Below, in pieces: positions 10,998 through 20,000 of a stretch of DNA of 64,000 nt (position 1 is the stretch's first letter; every line of letters begins with the position of its first letter). A model generated the notes under the pieces. It did not search any database. It saw only the letters and a program-made list of their open reading frames with translations, and was not told the DNA's origin. The DNA is from an uncultured Bacteroidota bacterium (lineage in GTDB: Bacteria > Bacteroidota > Bacteroidia > Chitinophagales > Saprospiraceae): assembly GCA_937870795.1 (NCBI GenBank), contig CALMWS010000075.1:1-64000 (forward strand). The letters run 5' to 3'. The position numbers and the translations under genes were made by a program.

Positions 10998-11005
10998 CAA
11001 AGCTA
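10998..11005 (-). promoter_or_regulatory. Possible -7 box for the giant surface-protein gene; intergenic region 10877-11322
   Basis: On the minus strand the sequence is TAGCTTTG, matching the Bacteroidota -7 consensus TAnnTTTG, and would leave a leader of roughly 115 nt. No TTTG lies at the usual 19-21 nt upstream, so the call is weak. The rest of the 446-bp divergent intergenic region is AT-rich and has no convincing gene. A short plus-strand frame near 11200-11330 ends inside the start of the next gene and is probably chance. Confidence 0.35.
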
Positions 11006-11293
11006 AAAAAAAATAACCGATTGACCTAAGTTTCAAACTTTTACATTGAATATTTGAGTAAAAAAGTATTTTATTTTGGTATTGTAAAAAAAACTTAAAA
11101 TTTGTAATAATTAACCCTGATTTTAAACAAAATACCCAATTTTATACTGAAATATTACTGCCAAATATTACGACTTTTTCTAATGCAATATAAATAATAT
11201 GAATAAATTCAAATGCCAGGCTCTGAAATCTGAAAATGTCATAAATATTACATTTACATCATTGATCGCTTCCTTATTATGGCAAGCAATAGA

Positions 11294-11301
11294 TACTTTT
11301 G
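11294..11301 (+). promoter_or_regulatory. -7 promoter box for the glycosyltransferase operon
   Basis: TACTTTTG matches TAnnTTTG; its last G lies 21 nt before the GTG start at 11323. No clear TTTG -33 element is present at the expected spacing. Confidence 0.5.
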
Positions 11302-11322
11302 CAGTTCAAATAAAATCCAGTA

Positions 11323-12012
11323 GTGATAATTGATGTCATTATTCCCGCCTTTAATGAAGAAGCGTCTATTTCCAAGGTTATTGATCATTTACCAAAGGAT
11401 AAGATAAGACACATTGTGGTGGCCAACAATGGCAGCACAGACAACACCCGTCAAAAAGCAGTTGAAGCGGGCGCTTTTGTAGTGGACCAAAAAATTAAAG
11501 GGTATGGGATAGCATGCCTAACCGCGATGGCCTATTTGGAAAATCAAGAAATTAAACCGGACATTGTCGTTTTTATAGACGGCGATTTCAGTGATTACCC
11601 TGAACAACTTCCATTGGTCACTGAGCCGATCGAAAAAAATGAAGCTGATTTTGTGGTTGGATCCCGGGTAATGGGTAATCACCAGAAAGGGGCATTATTA
11701 TGGCAACAAAAAACAGGCAATGCCATAGCAACCTTTCTAATCCGGGCCCTGTATGGTTATCATTTTACAGATTTGGGGCCTTTCAGAGCCATTCGATACC
11801 AGCACTTACAGCAACTTAAAATGCAGGACAAAAATTTTGGATGGACGGCTGAAATGCAAGTAAAAGCAGCAAAACAAAAATTGCGTTGTAAAGAAGTTGC
11901 AGTAGATTATCGCAAACGAATTGGCATTTCAAAGGTTTCCGGCACGATTAGCGGTAGTATAAAAGCAGGTTATAAAATATTATTTGTGGTTTTTAAGTGG
12001 GCACTCAGGTGA
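11323..12012 (+). CDS. Family-2 glycosyltransferase (dolichyl/polyprenyl-phosphate sugar synthase-like)
   Basis: 229-residue GT-A fold glycosyltransferase, similar in layout to polyprenyl-phosphate mannose/glucose synthases, which load a sugar from a nucleotide donor onto a lipid phosphate at the inner face of the membrane. Visible motifs are VIIPAFNEE at the N-terminus, ANNGSTDNT (about 35-43), FIDGDFSDYP (DxD-type metal site, near 86), a GSRVMG segment and DLGPFRAIR near 150. There is no C-terminal membrane helix pair as in longer DPMS forms. The start is GTG; an in-frame stop just upstream at 11311 excludes a longer protein. The stop overlaps the next gene (GTGA), so the two glycosyltransferases are translationally coupled. 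Sugar and acceptor cannot be told from sequence. Confidence 0.85.
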   Translation: MIIDVIIPAFNEEASISKVIDHLPKDKIRHIVVANNGSTDNTRQKAVEAGAFVVDQKIKGYGIACLTAMAYLENQEIKPDIVVFIDGDFSDYPEQLPLVTEPIEKNEADFVVGSRVMGNHQKGALLWQQKTGNAIATFLIRALYGYHFTDLGPFRAIRYQHLQQLKMQDKNFGWTAEMQVKAAKQKLRCKEVAVDYRKRIGISKVSGTISGSIKAGYKILFVVFKWALR

Positions 12013-13463
12013 TCGCATTTCTGAAATTGGCTATTTGGGGCATACATTGGTTAGCGGTGGTTTTCATTTTTGTGTATTGTACCTATCTTTTTATTTTGGC
12101 AATTATAAAAATTTCTAGACAAAATATAAAACCAAAGTCTTTTGAATTTGGTGAATTACCATGGGTCACCATTCAGCTGCCTCTTTACAATGAAAGATGG
12201 GTGGCAGATGAATTATTCGCCTGTATCGATCAAATACAATATTCCCGATTACAGATTCAGATCCTGGATGACAGCACAGATCAGACATTGGATATATCGA
12301 AAAAGTGGTACGAAAAATGGAGGGAAAAAGGCAGAGATGTGGAGTTACTTCATAGAACTGAGAGGGTCGGCTTTAAAGCAGGAGCTTTGTTGCATGGGCT
12401 GAAGCGTGCAAGAGGGGAAATGATCGCTATTTTTGATGCAGACTTCAGACCGGCTCCAGATTTTCTGATTCGAATGATGCCGTTCTTTCATTCTTCTCAG
12501 ATAGCGGCTGTCCAGGCTAGGTGGGGATATAGCAACCCGGATCAAAACATGCTTACCAGGTTGCAAAAATTGCAGTTAAACGTCCATTTTCAAATAGAGC
12601 AGCAGGCAAAGTTTATACAACAATTGTTGATCCAGTTTAATGGCACCTGCGGAATTTGGAGAAAATCGGCCATAGAGCAAGCTGGCAATTGGCAGAGTGA
12701 TACCCTTACTGAAGACCTTGATTTGAGTTACAGAGCCCAACTTGCCGGGTACCAGTTGGTATACAATGTGGAACTGGAGGTAAAAGGTGAATTGCCTCAG
12801 GAAATAAGTGGTCTCAAATTACAGCAGCACAGGTGGATGAAAGGAGGAGCAGAAACGGCAAAAAAGCTACTACCAAAGTTATGGTATTCAAAACTATCTC
12901 CAATTGCTAAACTCACGGCAAGCATTCACCTTCTTTCTAGTTCGGTTTATATCGCTGTATTGACAATGGTTTTTACAACCTTCTGCATTACCCTATTTTT
13001 GCCGCAAGAGCAGTTGATTAACGTCCCTGCCGTGATCTCATATCTTCCATTTGTTTTTTTTGTTGTAAGCATGATCATAGCTAATCCGCCTGCAACAAAT
13101 AATACTACTTCTAAATTAAAACATTGGGTAACTTTTATAATTTATTTGCCCGTATTTATGGCCTTTAGTCTGGGGCTTTCCTATCACAATGCAAAAGCCG
13201 CTGTGGCAGGGTGGTTGGGCATCAGAACCCCTTTTATCAGAACCCCAAAAACAGGCTCCCACAGCAATAATAATTATATCCAGGGTCAATTCCATCCTAT
13301 CAGATTAGTTCCTGAATTACTGATGGCTATTATATGTACAATCTGTATTTTGGTAAAAGGAAAAGAGAATCCCTTTTTCGTTTTTCATTTATTGGGAGCC
13401 ATCGGTTATCTTAGTATCTTTATACTTACCTTTTATTCACAATACTCAAAAAATGAAGATTGA
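12009..13463 (+). CDS. Processive family-2 glycosyltransferase, membrane (CesA/Csl-like)
   Basis: 484-residue integral membrane glycosyltransferase of the cellulose-synthase-like type. It has an N-terminal helix (about 5-35), a cytosolic GT2 domain with QLPLYNE, ILDDSTD, FDADFRP, TEDLDLSYR and QQHRWMKGG (the D, DxD, TED and QxxRW signature), and four or more C-terminal helices. Such enzymes transfer sugars processively or onto lipid acceptors; related bacterial proteins make beta-glucans or glucomannan-like polymers, but the product here is unknown. The chosen start is GTG 12009, in a 4-base GTGA overlap with the upstream gene; another GTG lies four codons earlier at 11997. No BcsB- or BcsC-like partner is next to it. 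Confidence 0.85.
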   Translation: MIAFLKLAIWGIHWLAVVFIFVYCTYLFILAIIKISRQNIKPKSFEFGELPWVTIQLPLYNERWVADELFACIDQIQYSRLQIQILDDSTDQTLDISKKWYEKWREKGRDVELLHRTERVGFKAGALLHGLKRARGEMIAIFDADFRPAPDFLIRMMPFFHSSQIAAVQARWGYSNPDQNMLTRLQKLQLNVHFQIEQQAKFIQQLLIQFNGTCGIWRKSAIEQAGNWQSDTLTEDLDLSYRAQLAGYQLVYNVELEVKGELPQEISGLKLQQHRWMKGGAETAKKLLPKLWYSKLSPIAKLTASIHLLSSSVYIAVLTMVFTTFCITLFLPQEQLINVPAVISYLPFVFFVVSMIIANPPATNNTTSKLKHWVTFIIYLPVFMAFSLGLSYHNAKAAVAGWLGIRTPFIRTPKTGSHSNNNYIQGQFHPIRLVPELLMAIICTICILVKGKENPFFVFHLLGAIGYLSIFILTFYSQYSKNED

Positions 13464-14124
13464 TAAATCGATACTGAATTTTCTAAATCAGTTGAAAAAA
13501 AACAATGAAAAACCATGGTTTGAAAGCCACAAGGCAGAGTTCAAAGCATGCCAGGAAAAGTACAATGATTTTTGCAACAGTGTACTTCAACAACTTTCCA
13601 AAACAGATCAACTAGAAGGGGTCAAGGTATTTAGAATCTACAGAGATGTACGCTTTTCAAAGGACAAAACGCCCTACAAAACCAATTTTGGGGCTGCATT
13701 TACAAGGGTGAAACCCTATTTAAGAGGTGGTTATTACCTACACATTGAACCGGGCAATAGCTTTGTGGGTGGTGGCTTTTGGGATCCAGATCCCGCTGAT
13801 GTGAAACGCATAAGGGAGGAGATTGCGGCTGATGCAAAACCACTGCAGAAAATTCAAGCATCCAAAACATTTGTTGAGTATTTTGGTGAGATCAGTGGAG
13901 ATCAGCTTAAAACTATGCCTAGGGGTTTTGATGCCAGCCTACCCGGGCAGGATCTCATCAGGAGAAAACAATATCTGGTGATGCGTAAATTTGCTGATAA
14001 AGAAGTGCTTTCAGATGGATTTGCGCAGGAAGTGGTAAAAACCTTCAAGGCTATGCGTCCATTTTTTGATTACATGACTATGGTCCTCACGACAGACAGC
14101 AACGGAGAATCGCTTCTAAAATGA
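13453..14124 (+). CDS. DUF2461 family protein
   Basis: 223-residue soluble protein recognised as the DUF2461 (TIGR02453) family. It shows the family's opening pattern of an N-terminal helix with NNEKPWFESHKAEF, then VFRIYRDVRFSKDKTPYKTN, GGYYLHIEPG and a C-terminal MRPFFDYM segment. Full length, no signal peptide. Biochemical function is unknown. It overlaps the membrane glycosyltransferase gene by 11 bases and the sirtuin gene by 4 bases (ATGA), so all four genes from 11323 form one transcription unit. Confidence 0.9.
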   Translation: MKIDKSILNFLNQLKKNNEKPWFESHKAEFKACQEKYNDFCNSVLQQLSKTDQLEGVKVFRIYRDVRFSKDKTPYKTNFGAAFTRVKPYLRGGYYLHIEPGNSFVGGGFWDPDPADVKRIREEIAADAKPLQKIQASKTFVEYFGEISGDQLKTMPRGFDASLPGQDLIRRKQYLVMRKFADKEVLSDGFAQEVVKTFKAMRPFFDYMTMVLTTDSNGESLLK

Positions 14125-14813
14125 AGAAGCTGGTGGCATTGACAGGAGCAGGTATCTCTGCAGAAAGTGGTATCAAAACCTTTCGGGATGCAGATGGCCT
14201 GTGGGAGGGGCACAACATCATGGAAGTAGCCAGTCCCGAAGGCTTTCAACGTAATCCTGAACTGGTATTGGATTTTTATAATCAAAGACGAAAACAACTC
14301 AAGGAAGTGACGCCCAATGCTGCACATGAAGCGCTCAAATTGCTGGAAACCCAATTTGATACATGGGTTATTACTCAAAATGTTGACGATTTGCACGAAA
14401 GAGCCGGTTCTACTCAAATCATTCACTTGCATGGAGAGCTCAACAAAGTAATGAGCTTAGGTCCTCCTCACGAAGTTTATCACTGGACGGAAGATCTTTT
14501 CATTCACCATCGTTGTGAGCGGGGCTTTGGCATGCGACCCCACATCGTCTGGTTTGGAGAAGCCGTGCCCATGCTCGAGAGTGCAGCTGCACAGATTTTG
14601 GATGCGGATATTGTGTTAGTCATTGGCTCTTCCATGCAGGTTTATCCAGCAGCTGGGTTGGTAGCTTATGCACCCAAAGGTGCCGAAGTGATTTATATTG
14701 ACCCAAAACCTAAAATTTCTTACGAACTTAGTGTTCGTCAAAAGCTCACCGTAATATCCAAACCCGCTACTGAAGGCATGGCTGATTTTTTAAAATTATT
14801 CCTTCGCGGGTAA
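14121..14813 (+). CDS. cobB: Sir2-family NAD-dependent protein deacylase
   Basis: 230-residue sirtuin, removing acyl groups from protein lysines with consumption of NAD+. Visible motifs are ALTGAGISAESGIKTFR (NAD-binding loop, about 7-23), TQNVDDLHERAG (about 90-101), the catalytic HLHG (about 107-110), FGEAVP, and GSSMQVYPAAGL near the end. The two CxxC pairs that bind structural zinc in most sirtuins are missing: the protein has a single Cys, in HHRCERG. Bacteroidota sirtuins of this type commonly lack the zinc cysteines (from memory), so the gene is probably functional. It is the last gene of the overlapping run from 11323. Confidence 0.92.
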   Translation: MKKLVALTGAGISAESGIKTFRDADGLWEGHNIMEVASPEGFQRNPELVLDFYNQRRKQLKEVTPNAAHEALKLLETQFDTWVITQNVDDLHERAGSTQIIHLHGELNKVMSLGPPHEVYHWTEDLFIHHRCERGFGMRPHIVWFGEAVPMLESAAAQILDADIVLVIGSSMQVYPAAGLVAYAPKGAEVIYIDPKPKISYELSVRQKLTVISKPATEGMADFLKLFLRG

Positions 14814-14824
14814 GATTTGTTAAT

Positions 14825-14832
14825 TATCTTTG
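14825..14832 (+). promoter_or_regulatory. -7 promoter box for the small lipoprotein gene
   Basis: TATCTTTG, an exact TAnnTTTG match, with 17 nt between its last G and ATG 14850. This spacing recurs at several genes in the window and argues for the ATG at 14850 over a start further upstream. Confidence 0.6.
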
Positions 14833-14849
14833 AAAACAAAAAGATTATC

Positions 14850-15389
14850 ATGAGAAAAAATGTAATGTTACTTTTTTTAGGTCTGGCACTGCTTGCTACT
14901 CAATCGTGTAAAAAAGAAGAGGCAGAAATTAAAGGTTGTCGTGATAAAGACGCCGAAAACTACAATGCATCTGCCAATGTTGATGGTGATTGTGTTTATG
15001 CCAGGGATAAGTTTATTGGCACTTATAATGGCACCCTTTCGTGTCCTGGCAGTCTGGCGCTGATTAGCGGTCAGACCAACTTCAACATAGATGAAAACAT
15101 AACAGGTGGTAAAAATGACGTCAATGTATTGATTACCACAACTACTGGTCTGGTCGTTCCCGTTACAGGAACATGTAGTGGCAATAAGTTGTCAATTGAT
15201 GCATTGTTGAAAGATTTAAAAATCAATATGTTTGGCACGGATGTTCGCGTAGATATTACCGCAAAAGGTGAGGTTACCCTCAATGAGACCACTAAGGTAA
15301 TGAGTGGAAATTTGACACTGAATACAAAGGGTATAGAAATTCCGCTGGATTTGACAGACAATTGTCCGATCAACGCCACCAAGCAATAA
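14850..15389 (+). CDS. Small lipoprotein with one GCxDxxAxNYN-type motif
   Basis: 179-residue predicted lipoprotein of unknown function. The signal peptide runs to LLATQSC; the Cys is followed by KKEE, which resembles the K-(D/E)2 pattern of the surface-lipoprotein export signal described in Bacteroidota, so it may be outside the cell. Residues about 28-48 carry the motif GCRDKDAENYNASA...DGDCVY, a calcium-loop-like segment often found in Bacteroidota surface proteins. The remainder is predicted beta-strand rich with no named domain. A longer frame starting at 14817 would place the promoter box inside the gene, so ATG 14850 is preferred. It converges on ftsE with only 10 bases between stop codons. 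Confidence 0.75.
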   Translation: MRKNVMLLFLGLALLATQSCKKEEAEIKGCRDKDAENYNASANVDGDCVYARDKFIGTYNGTLSCPGSLALISGQTNFNIDENITGGKNDVNVLITTTTGLVVPVTGTCSGNKLSIDALLKDLKINMFGTDVRVDITAKGEVTLNETTKVMSGNLTLNTKGIEIPLDLTDNCPINATKQ

Positions 15390-15399
15390 AACAAATGAT

Positions 15400-16083
15400 C
15401 TAGTGGCCATCCATACCGTGGATGGCCCCACCTTCACACTTATATATTCTGGCTGGAAACTTATCTATGATTCGATAATCATGGGTGGCAAGGATCATTG
15501 CGGAGTTGTTCTCTTTGCAAACCCTGTTGAGTAAATACAAAATTTCATCGGAAGTGTCGGGATCAAGATTACCGGTAGGTTCGTCTGCAATGATGATTTC
15601 TGGTTTATTTATAATGGCCCGGGCTATGGCTAATCTTTGTTGTTCTCCACCCGACAACTGGTGTACCTTAGTGTTGAAATAGGATAAAAGTCCCACTTCA
15701 CCCAACACCTCTTCTACCCTATTTCTAATGGCTGTTTTGTCTCGCCAGTCTGTTGCAACCATCACAAAGGACAAATTATGTGCAACAGTCCATTGCTTAA
15801 AGAGGTAAAAATCCTGAAATACCATGCCCAACCTCCTCCTAAGATCGGGTATCTGGGCTCTTTTTATTTTTCTAAGATCGTAATCAAGTACCTTGGCTTC
15901 ACCAGATTTGATGATGGCTTCACCATAAATTGAATTGAGCAAGCTAGATTTACCACTGCCTGATTTGCCTATGATATAACACATTTCAGCTTGAGCCAGA
16001 TCAAAATTGACACTGTCTAAGACAACATTTCCGGATTGCTCTATGGTTGTTTCCCTATAATCTACTACTAATGGAATGGACAC
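15400..16083 (-). CDS. ftsE: FtsE-like cell-division ABC transporter ATPase
   Basis: 227-residue ABC ATPase that would pair with the membrane protein FtsX to regulate septal peptidoglycan hydrolases. Visible motifs are Walker [10 protein letters not shown] (about 39-47), a Q-loop in MVFQDFYLF, the signature LSGGEQQR, Walker [14 protein letters not shown] and the switch His in ATHD. The short form and the GNLDP after Walker B fit FtsE/LolD-type ATPases. No ftsX is adjacent, so the assignment rests on the ATPase alone; LolD/MacB-type is the alternative. It lies 11 bases downstream of the glutaminyl cyclase gene and is probably cotranscribed with it. Confidence 0.82.
   Translation of the reverse strand: MSIPLVVDYRETTIEQSGNVVLDSVNFDLAQAEMCYIIGKSGSGKSSLLNSIYGEAIIKSGEAKVLDYDLRKIKRAQIPDLRRRLGMVFQDFYLFKQWTVAHNLSFVMVATDWRDKTAIRNRVEEVLGEVGLLSYFNTKVHQLSGGEQQRLAIARAIINKPEIIIADEPTGNLDPDTSDEILYLLNRVCKENNSAMILATHDYRIIDKFPARIYKCEGGAIHGMDGH
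15405..15427. other. Stem-loop overlapping the 3' end of ftsE
   Basis: A perfect 8-bp inverted repeat, GGCCATCC/GGATGGCC with a 7-nt loop, overlaps the last codons of ftsE and sits between two converging genes. There is no following T-run, so it is at most a weak terminator or an RNA 3'-end stabiliser. Confidence 0.4.
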
Positions 16084-16094
16084 AGTGATCAGAT

Positions 16095-16925
16095 TTAAAT
16101 TTCACATTGAATTTGGTAAATGTGGGGCCAAAGCTTACCCGTTACCCAAAGCAAGCCTGAATCTGCGTGGAAGGCTATGCCATTCATTTCAGCACATTTT
16201 GGATTCTTAGATTTTGCGTCATTTTGGAGTGCAGCCAGATCCAAAACACCCACAACATTTCCCGTGGTGGCGTTAATTTTAGCGATCTGGGTAGTCATCC
16301 AAATATTGGCAAAAATATATCCATTTACATATTCAAGTTCATTGAGGTAGTAAACAGGATTGCCATTTGCCCTTATATTCAGCTCTTTTGTTTTTTTATA
16401 CGTTTTAGGATCAATGAATGTCAGCTTATCGGTTCCATCACTCATGATTAGATTCGTACCATCGGATGTAAGTCCCCAGCCTTCTGCGCTCGTATACTTG
16501 AAACTACCTTCGCTTTTGAACGTGGCTGCATTGTAAATAAATGCAAGCTGGTTTTTGTACGTTAATTGATATAGTTTGTCTTTTAAAATGACAACACCTT
16601 CGCCAAAAAATTTGTTTCTGTCCAATTCGATTTTGACATCAATCAGGCCGGTTTTAATATCCACAGGCCCTGCTACTGATCGGGTTTGAGGCAATTCAGC
16701 GGGTGAACCTGTGCCTTCAAACAACTGGCGGTTATGAAAAAATAGTCCTTCCGTGAAAGCATTGATGTCGTGGGGAAGCTGGCCTGCTAACACATAATTC
16801 ATGGGTTTGACAGATTCCGCGGCGGCCGGGCCTTGGCTTTGCTCATCCGCCTTTGAGGCTGGCTTGTCTTTGCAGGCAGAAATAAAAAGTAAGGCAAAAA
16901 CAGTGCAAACCCAAATTCTCTTCAT
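16095..16925 (-). CDS. Glutaminyl-peptide cyclotransferase, lipoprotein
   Basis: 276-residue exported glutamine cyclotransferase of the beta-propeller (plant/bacterial) type, converting N-terminal Gln of exported proteins to pyroglutamate. Features are a lipoprotein signal ending FISAC at about residue 16, then LPHDINAFTEGL (the family's early FTEGL motif), EGTG near the first blade, FFGEGV, EGWGLTSDG, NELEYVNGYIFANIW and a C-terminal MNGIAFH. The start is set at ATG 16925 (MKRIW); ATG 16934 is also possible, while the longest frame from 16988 is unlikely. A near-consensus -7 box at 16942-16949 (TTATTTTG) lies 16 nt before ATG 16925. Most signal-peptidase-I substrates in this window carry Gln at the predicted mature N-terminus and are candidate substrates. 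Confidence 0.9.
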   Translation of the reverse strand: MKRIWVCTVFALLFISACKDKPASKADEQSQGPAAAESVKPMNYVLAGQLPHDINAFTEGLFFHNRQLFEGTGSPAELPQTRSVAGPVDIKTGLIDVKIELDRNKFFGEGVVILKDKLYQLTYKNQLAFIYNAATFKSEGSFKYTSAEGWGLTSDGTNLIMSDGTDKLTFIDPKTYKKTKELNIRANGNPVYYLNELEYVNGYIFANIWMTTQIAKINATTGNVVGVLDLAALQNDAKSKNPKCAEMNGIAFHADSGLLWVTGKLWPHIYQIQCEI

Positions 16926-17002
16926 ATTCCTCATTTTACTGCAAAATAACGCTATTTTTTTGGCAGTTGGCATTCGCATTAACACCATTTAACAAAAAAC
17001 AA

Positions 17003-17033
17003 AAATGGCCTGTCTTACGACAAGCCATTTTTT
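17003..17033 (-). terminator. Rho-independent terminator of the thioredoxin/Ig-like surface protein gene
   Basis: Stem 17003-17014 pairs with 17019-17030 with one C-A mismatch and a TTAC loop; the minus-strand transcript ends in a T-rich run. It lies 20 bases past the stop at 17054. Confidence 0.8.
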
Positions 17034-17053
17034 ATCATGAGTTTATTTCAAAT

Positions 17054-20000
17054 TTATTTAGTAACAATAAATTTTCTCTGTGCTACACCACTGGCAGTTT
17101 TCATTTCCAGGATATAGATGCCGCTTTGGAAAGCAGAAACATCAATTCTGTCATTGATTTGAGTGCCTTTGTAAGCTACTTTTGACCACAACATTTTGCC
17201 TGTAGTGGTATAAATATTCACTGTTGCTCCAACAACTTCGTTGGTAGAAATCTCAAAGAATAAGATGTCTGCAGTTGGATTTGGATAAACTTTGAATCCT
17301 GTAACAAAGGCTGGGTCATTTACTGAAGTAACGCTTTCTACAATAAATGTAAAGGTTTTCTGACAGCCATTTTCATCTGTCACTACAGCTGTATAAGTTC
17401 CTGCTGCCAAATTGCTTATACTGGCTCCAGTAGCTCCATTGCTCCAAACAATTGAAAGATTTCCAGTACCGCCTGCTGTTGTCAGGTTGATGGCTCCATT
17501 GCTTGCTCCGTTGGTAGCATTGGTGATGGCTGCATTTGCCTCGATGGCTGCTGTTTCAGTAACAACAAATGTCTGACTTACAGAAAGTCCAACTTCATCG
17601 GTAACCACACATGTATATGATCCTGCTGAAAGACCAGTGATAGTTTGTGTGTTGGCTGTAAAACCATTTGGACCTGTCCAGGCATAAGTAAGATTACCTG
17701 TAAATGGACCACCTGACACCTCTGCAGTGATGGTACCACTCGCACCTCCATTACAAATATTACTTGTTACAGTACCTGCAACAGCTGGAGCAGTGTAGTA
17801 AACTACATCATTGCACTGTGTAACAGTTCCACACTCAGTTGTAGTGGTAAGACAAATATTGTAAGTACCGGATGCAGCAAATGAAATGGTTACATTCTGA
17901 CCCTCAACTTGCTGTCCGTTACCCAAATTCCATACTGCAGCACCGTTTCCAGTGCTTACAAGATTGAGTTGACCGTTGCTTAGAGCAGAAGTAAAGCTGG
18001 CTACCGGATTATTGATAACTTCATCCACTGTAACAGTCAGACTTGACTGACAAGAGGTAGCAGTATTGATCGCAGTCATGGTATAAGTACCTGGCTCGTT
18101 TACAACCGGAGTCAATGTGTTGCCACCGCTTACTATGTTCCCATTGGCAGTAGTCCAGCTAATATTGAACTGAGCAGGGTCTCCAGAAAGTTCGCCAGTT
18201 ATGGTGATTTCACCCACCAAACAAGTGAGGTTTACAGGGGTTTGCGCACTAATTTGTGGTAAACCAGCAGCTGAAGATACAGTTGACTCTGCGGTACTAA
18301 TACAGCCATTGGCTCCGGTAGCTGTTGCAGTAAATGTACCAGCATTTCCTACGGTTGCACAATTAGCTGCAACCGGAGTGCCATTGATGTTCCATACAAC
18401 AGAGGTAGTAGGCGCAACAGTAGCACAAATCTCTGCTGTGTTAACGCTACAAGTCAATTCTGCGTTGGTAACAGCAATGGTTGGTGCCGTTACGTCTTCA
18501 GTGATTTCTATTGTTGCGTTGGATGTACAGCCATTGGAAGGATCAGTAACTTGAAGTGTATAAACACCAGGGTCGCCAACCTCAACGGTTGGAGTTGTAC
18601 CAATAACACCTGCTGCATTAGACCACTGGTAAGACAAGTTAGTTCCTGTTGAAGCACCTGCATTTAGAGTTGCTGTTGTAACTGAACATGTCAATTGAGT
18701 AGGAGCACCAGCATTGGCTGTTGGGCCATTATTAACCATGGTTACCTGAGTAGATGAAGTTACAGAGCAGTTTGCCTGATTATTGGTCACTTTGAGTGTA
18801 TAAGTGCCCGGTGCATTTACCACAGCTGTAAGGCTGTTTGCACCTGATACAATATTACCGTTGGTAGTGGTCCACAAATATGAATAATTGCTACCTGTTG
18901 AAGAACCAGCACCGGAAATGGTAACCTGTGGGGTTGAGCAATTGAGTGAACCCTGGGTTGCAGCAGCAACAGTTGGTGTACCAGTAGATTCGATTTCAAA
19001 TTCGTCTGTGTGGAAACAGCCATTTAAGTCCGTCACCGTATATTCATAAATGCCAGGTGCCAAATCAAAAAATACATTGTTGGTACTTGCATTTTGGTTG
19101 CCTAATTGATAGAAGTGGAAACCTGTTCCTCCTTCCGATTCAATAGTAGCGGAACCATTCGAATTGGTACAGGTTGCTGCATTGGTATATGCGAAAGAAG
19201 ACAATGCTTCAGGCTCTTCAATGGTATATGTTTCTGCGATTGTGCAACCCTGATTATCAGTAACTGTTACGGTGTAATCACCAGGACCCAAATCCTGAAT
19301 GCCAGGGCCTGATTCACCGTTGCTCCACTCGTAGGAGTAGCCTGGATAGCCTCCAGCAGGAGCTACAGAAAGTCCTCCATTGTTGTATGAATTACAAGTC
19401 ACGTTTGATTGTGAGTAGTTTTCAAGATTAAGTGCGACGCTAGGGCCACCAACGGTAAATGATTTAGTTACAAAATAACCATTGACATCAGAAACTGTTA
19501 CAGAATATGTGCCCGCATCCACGCCAGTAAGGTCTTGTGCAGTTGAGCCATTAGACCATTCATAAGATTTGTTTAAATAACCACCTGTAACATTGAGGTT
19601 AACTCCGCCTCCACCTGGACAAACGGCATTGTATGCGTCACCTTCAACTGCAAGGGTAAAAGAACTGAACATCCAGTTTTCCCAGGTAGCGGCACCCGCC
19701 TGACCAACTTCCCAAGCTCTTTTATCAGGAGAAATGGCATATAGTGTAGGGTAATAATTGATCTGATAATTGGCTTCAATATAAGCTGTAGTGGAATTGA
19801 GATCAATAATTGGGTAAGGTGTACCGTTGACCCAGTTGCCCTGGGTGCCACCTACACAGCCATTAGGACCATAAAGACATGCTGTATTGGTACTAAGGTC
19901 TGCTTCAATGAAAAACACCATTATATCATCTGAACCATTTGGACCAAATTCATTGTAGAGTTCTTCAAGTACTCCTGAATTGTGGTAATTCCAGCATGGA

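Noticed and set aside
11200..11334. Short plus-strand frame beginning MNKFKCQAL before the first glycosyltransferase
   Set aside because: It spans the putative -7 box of the glycosyltransferase operon and runs into its start; no upstream promoter or homology.
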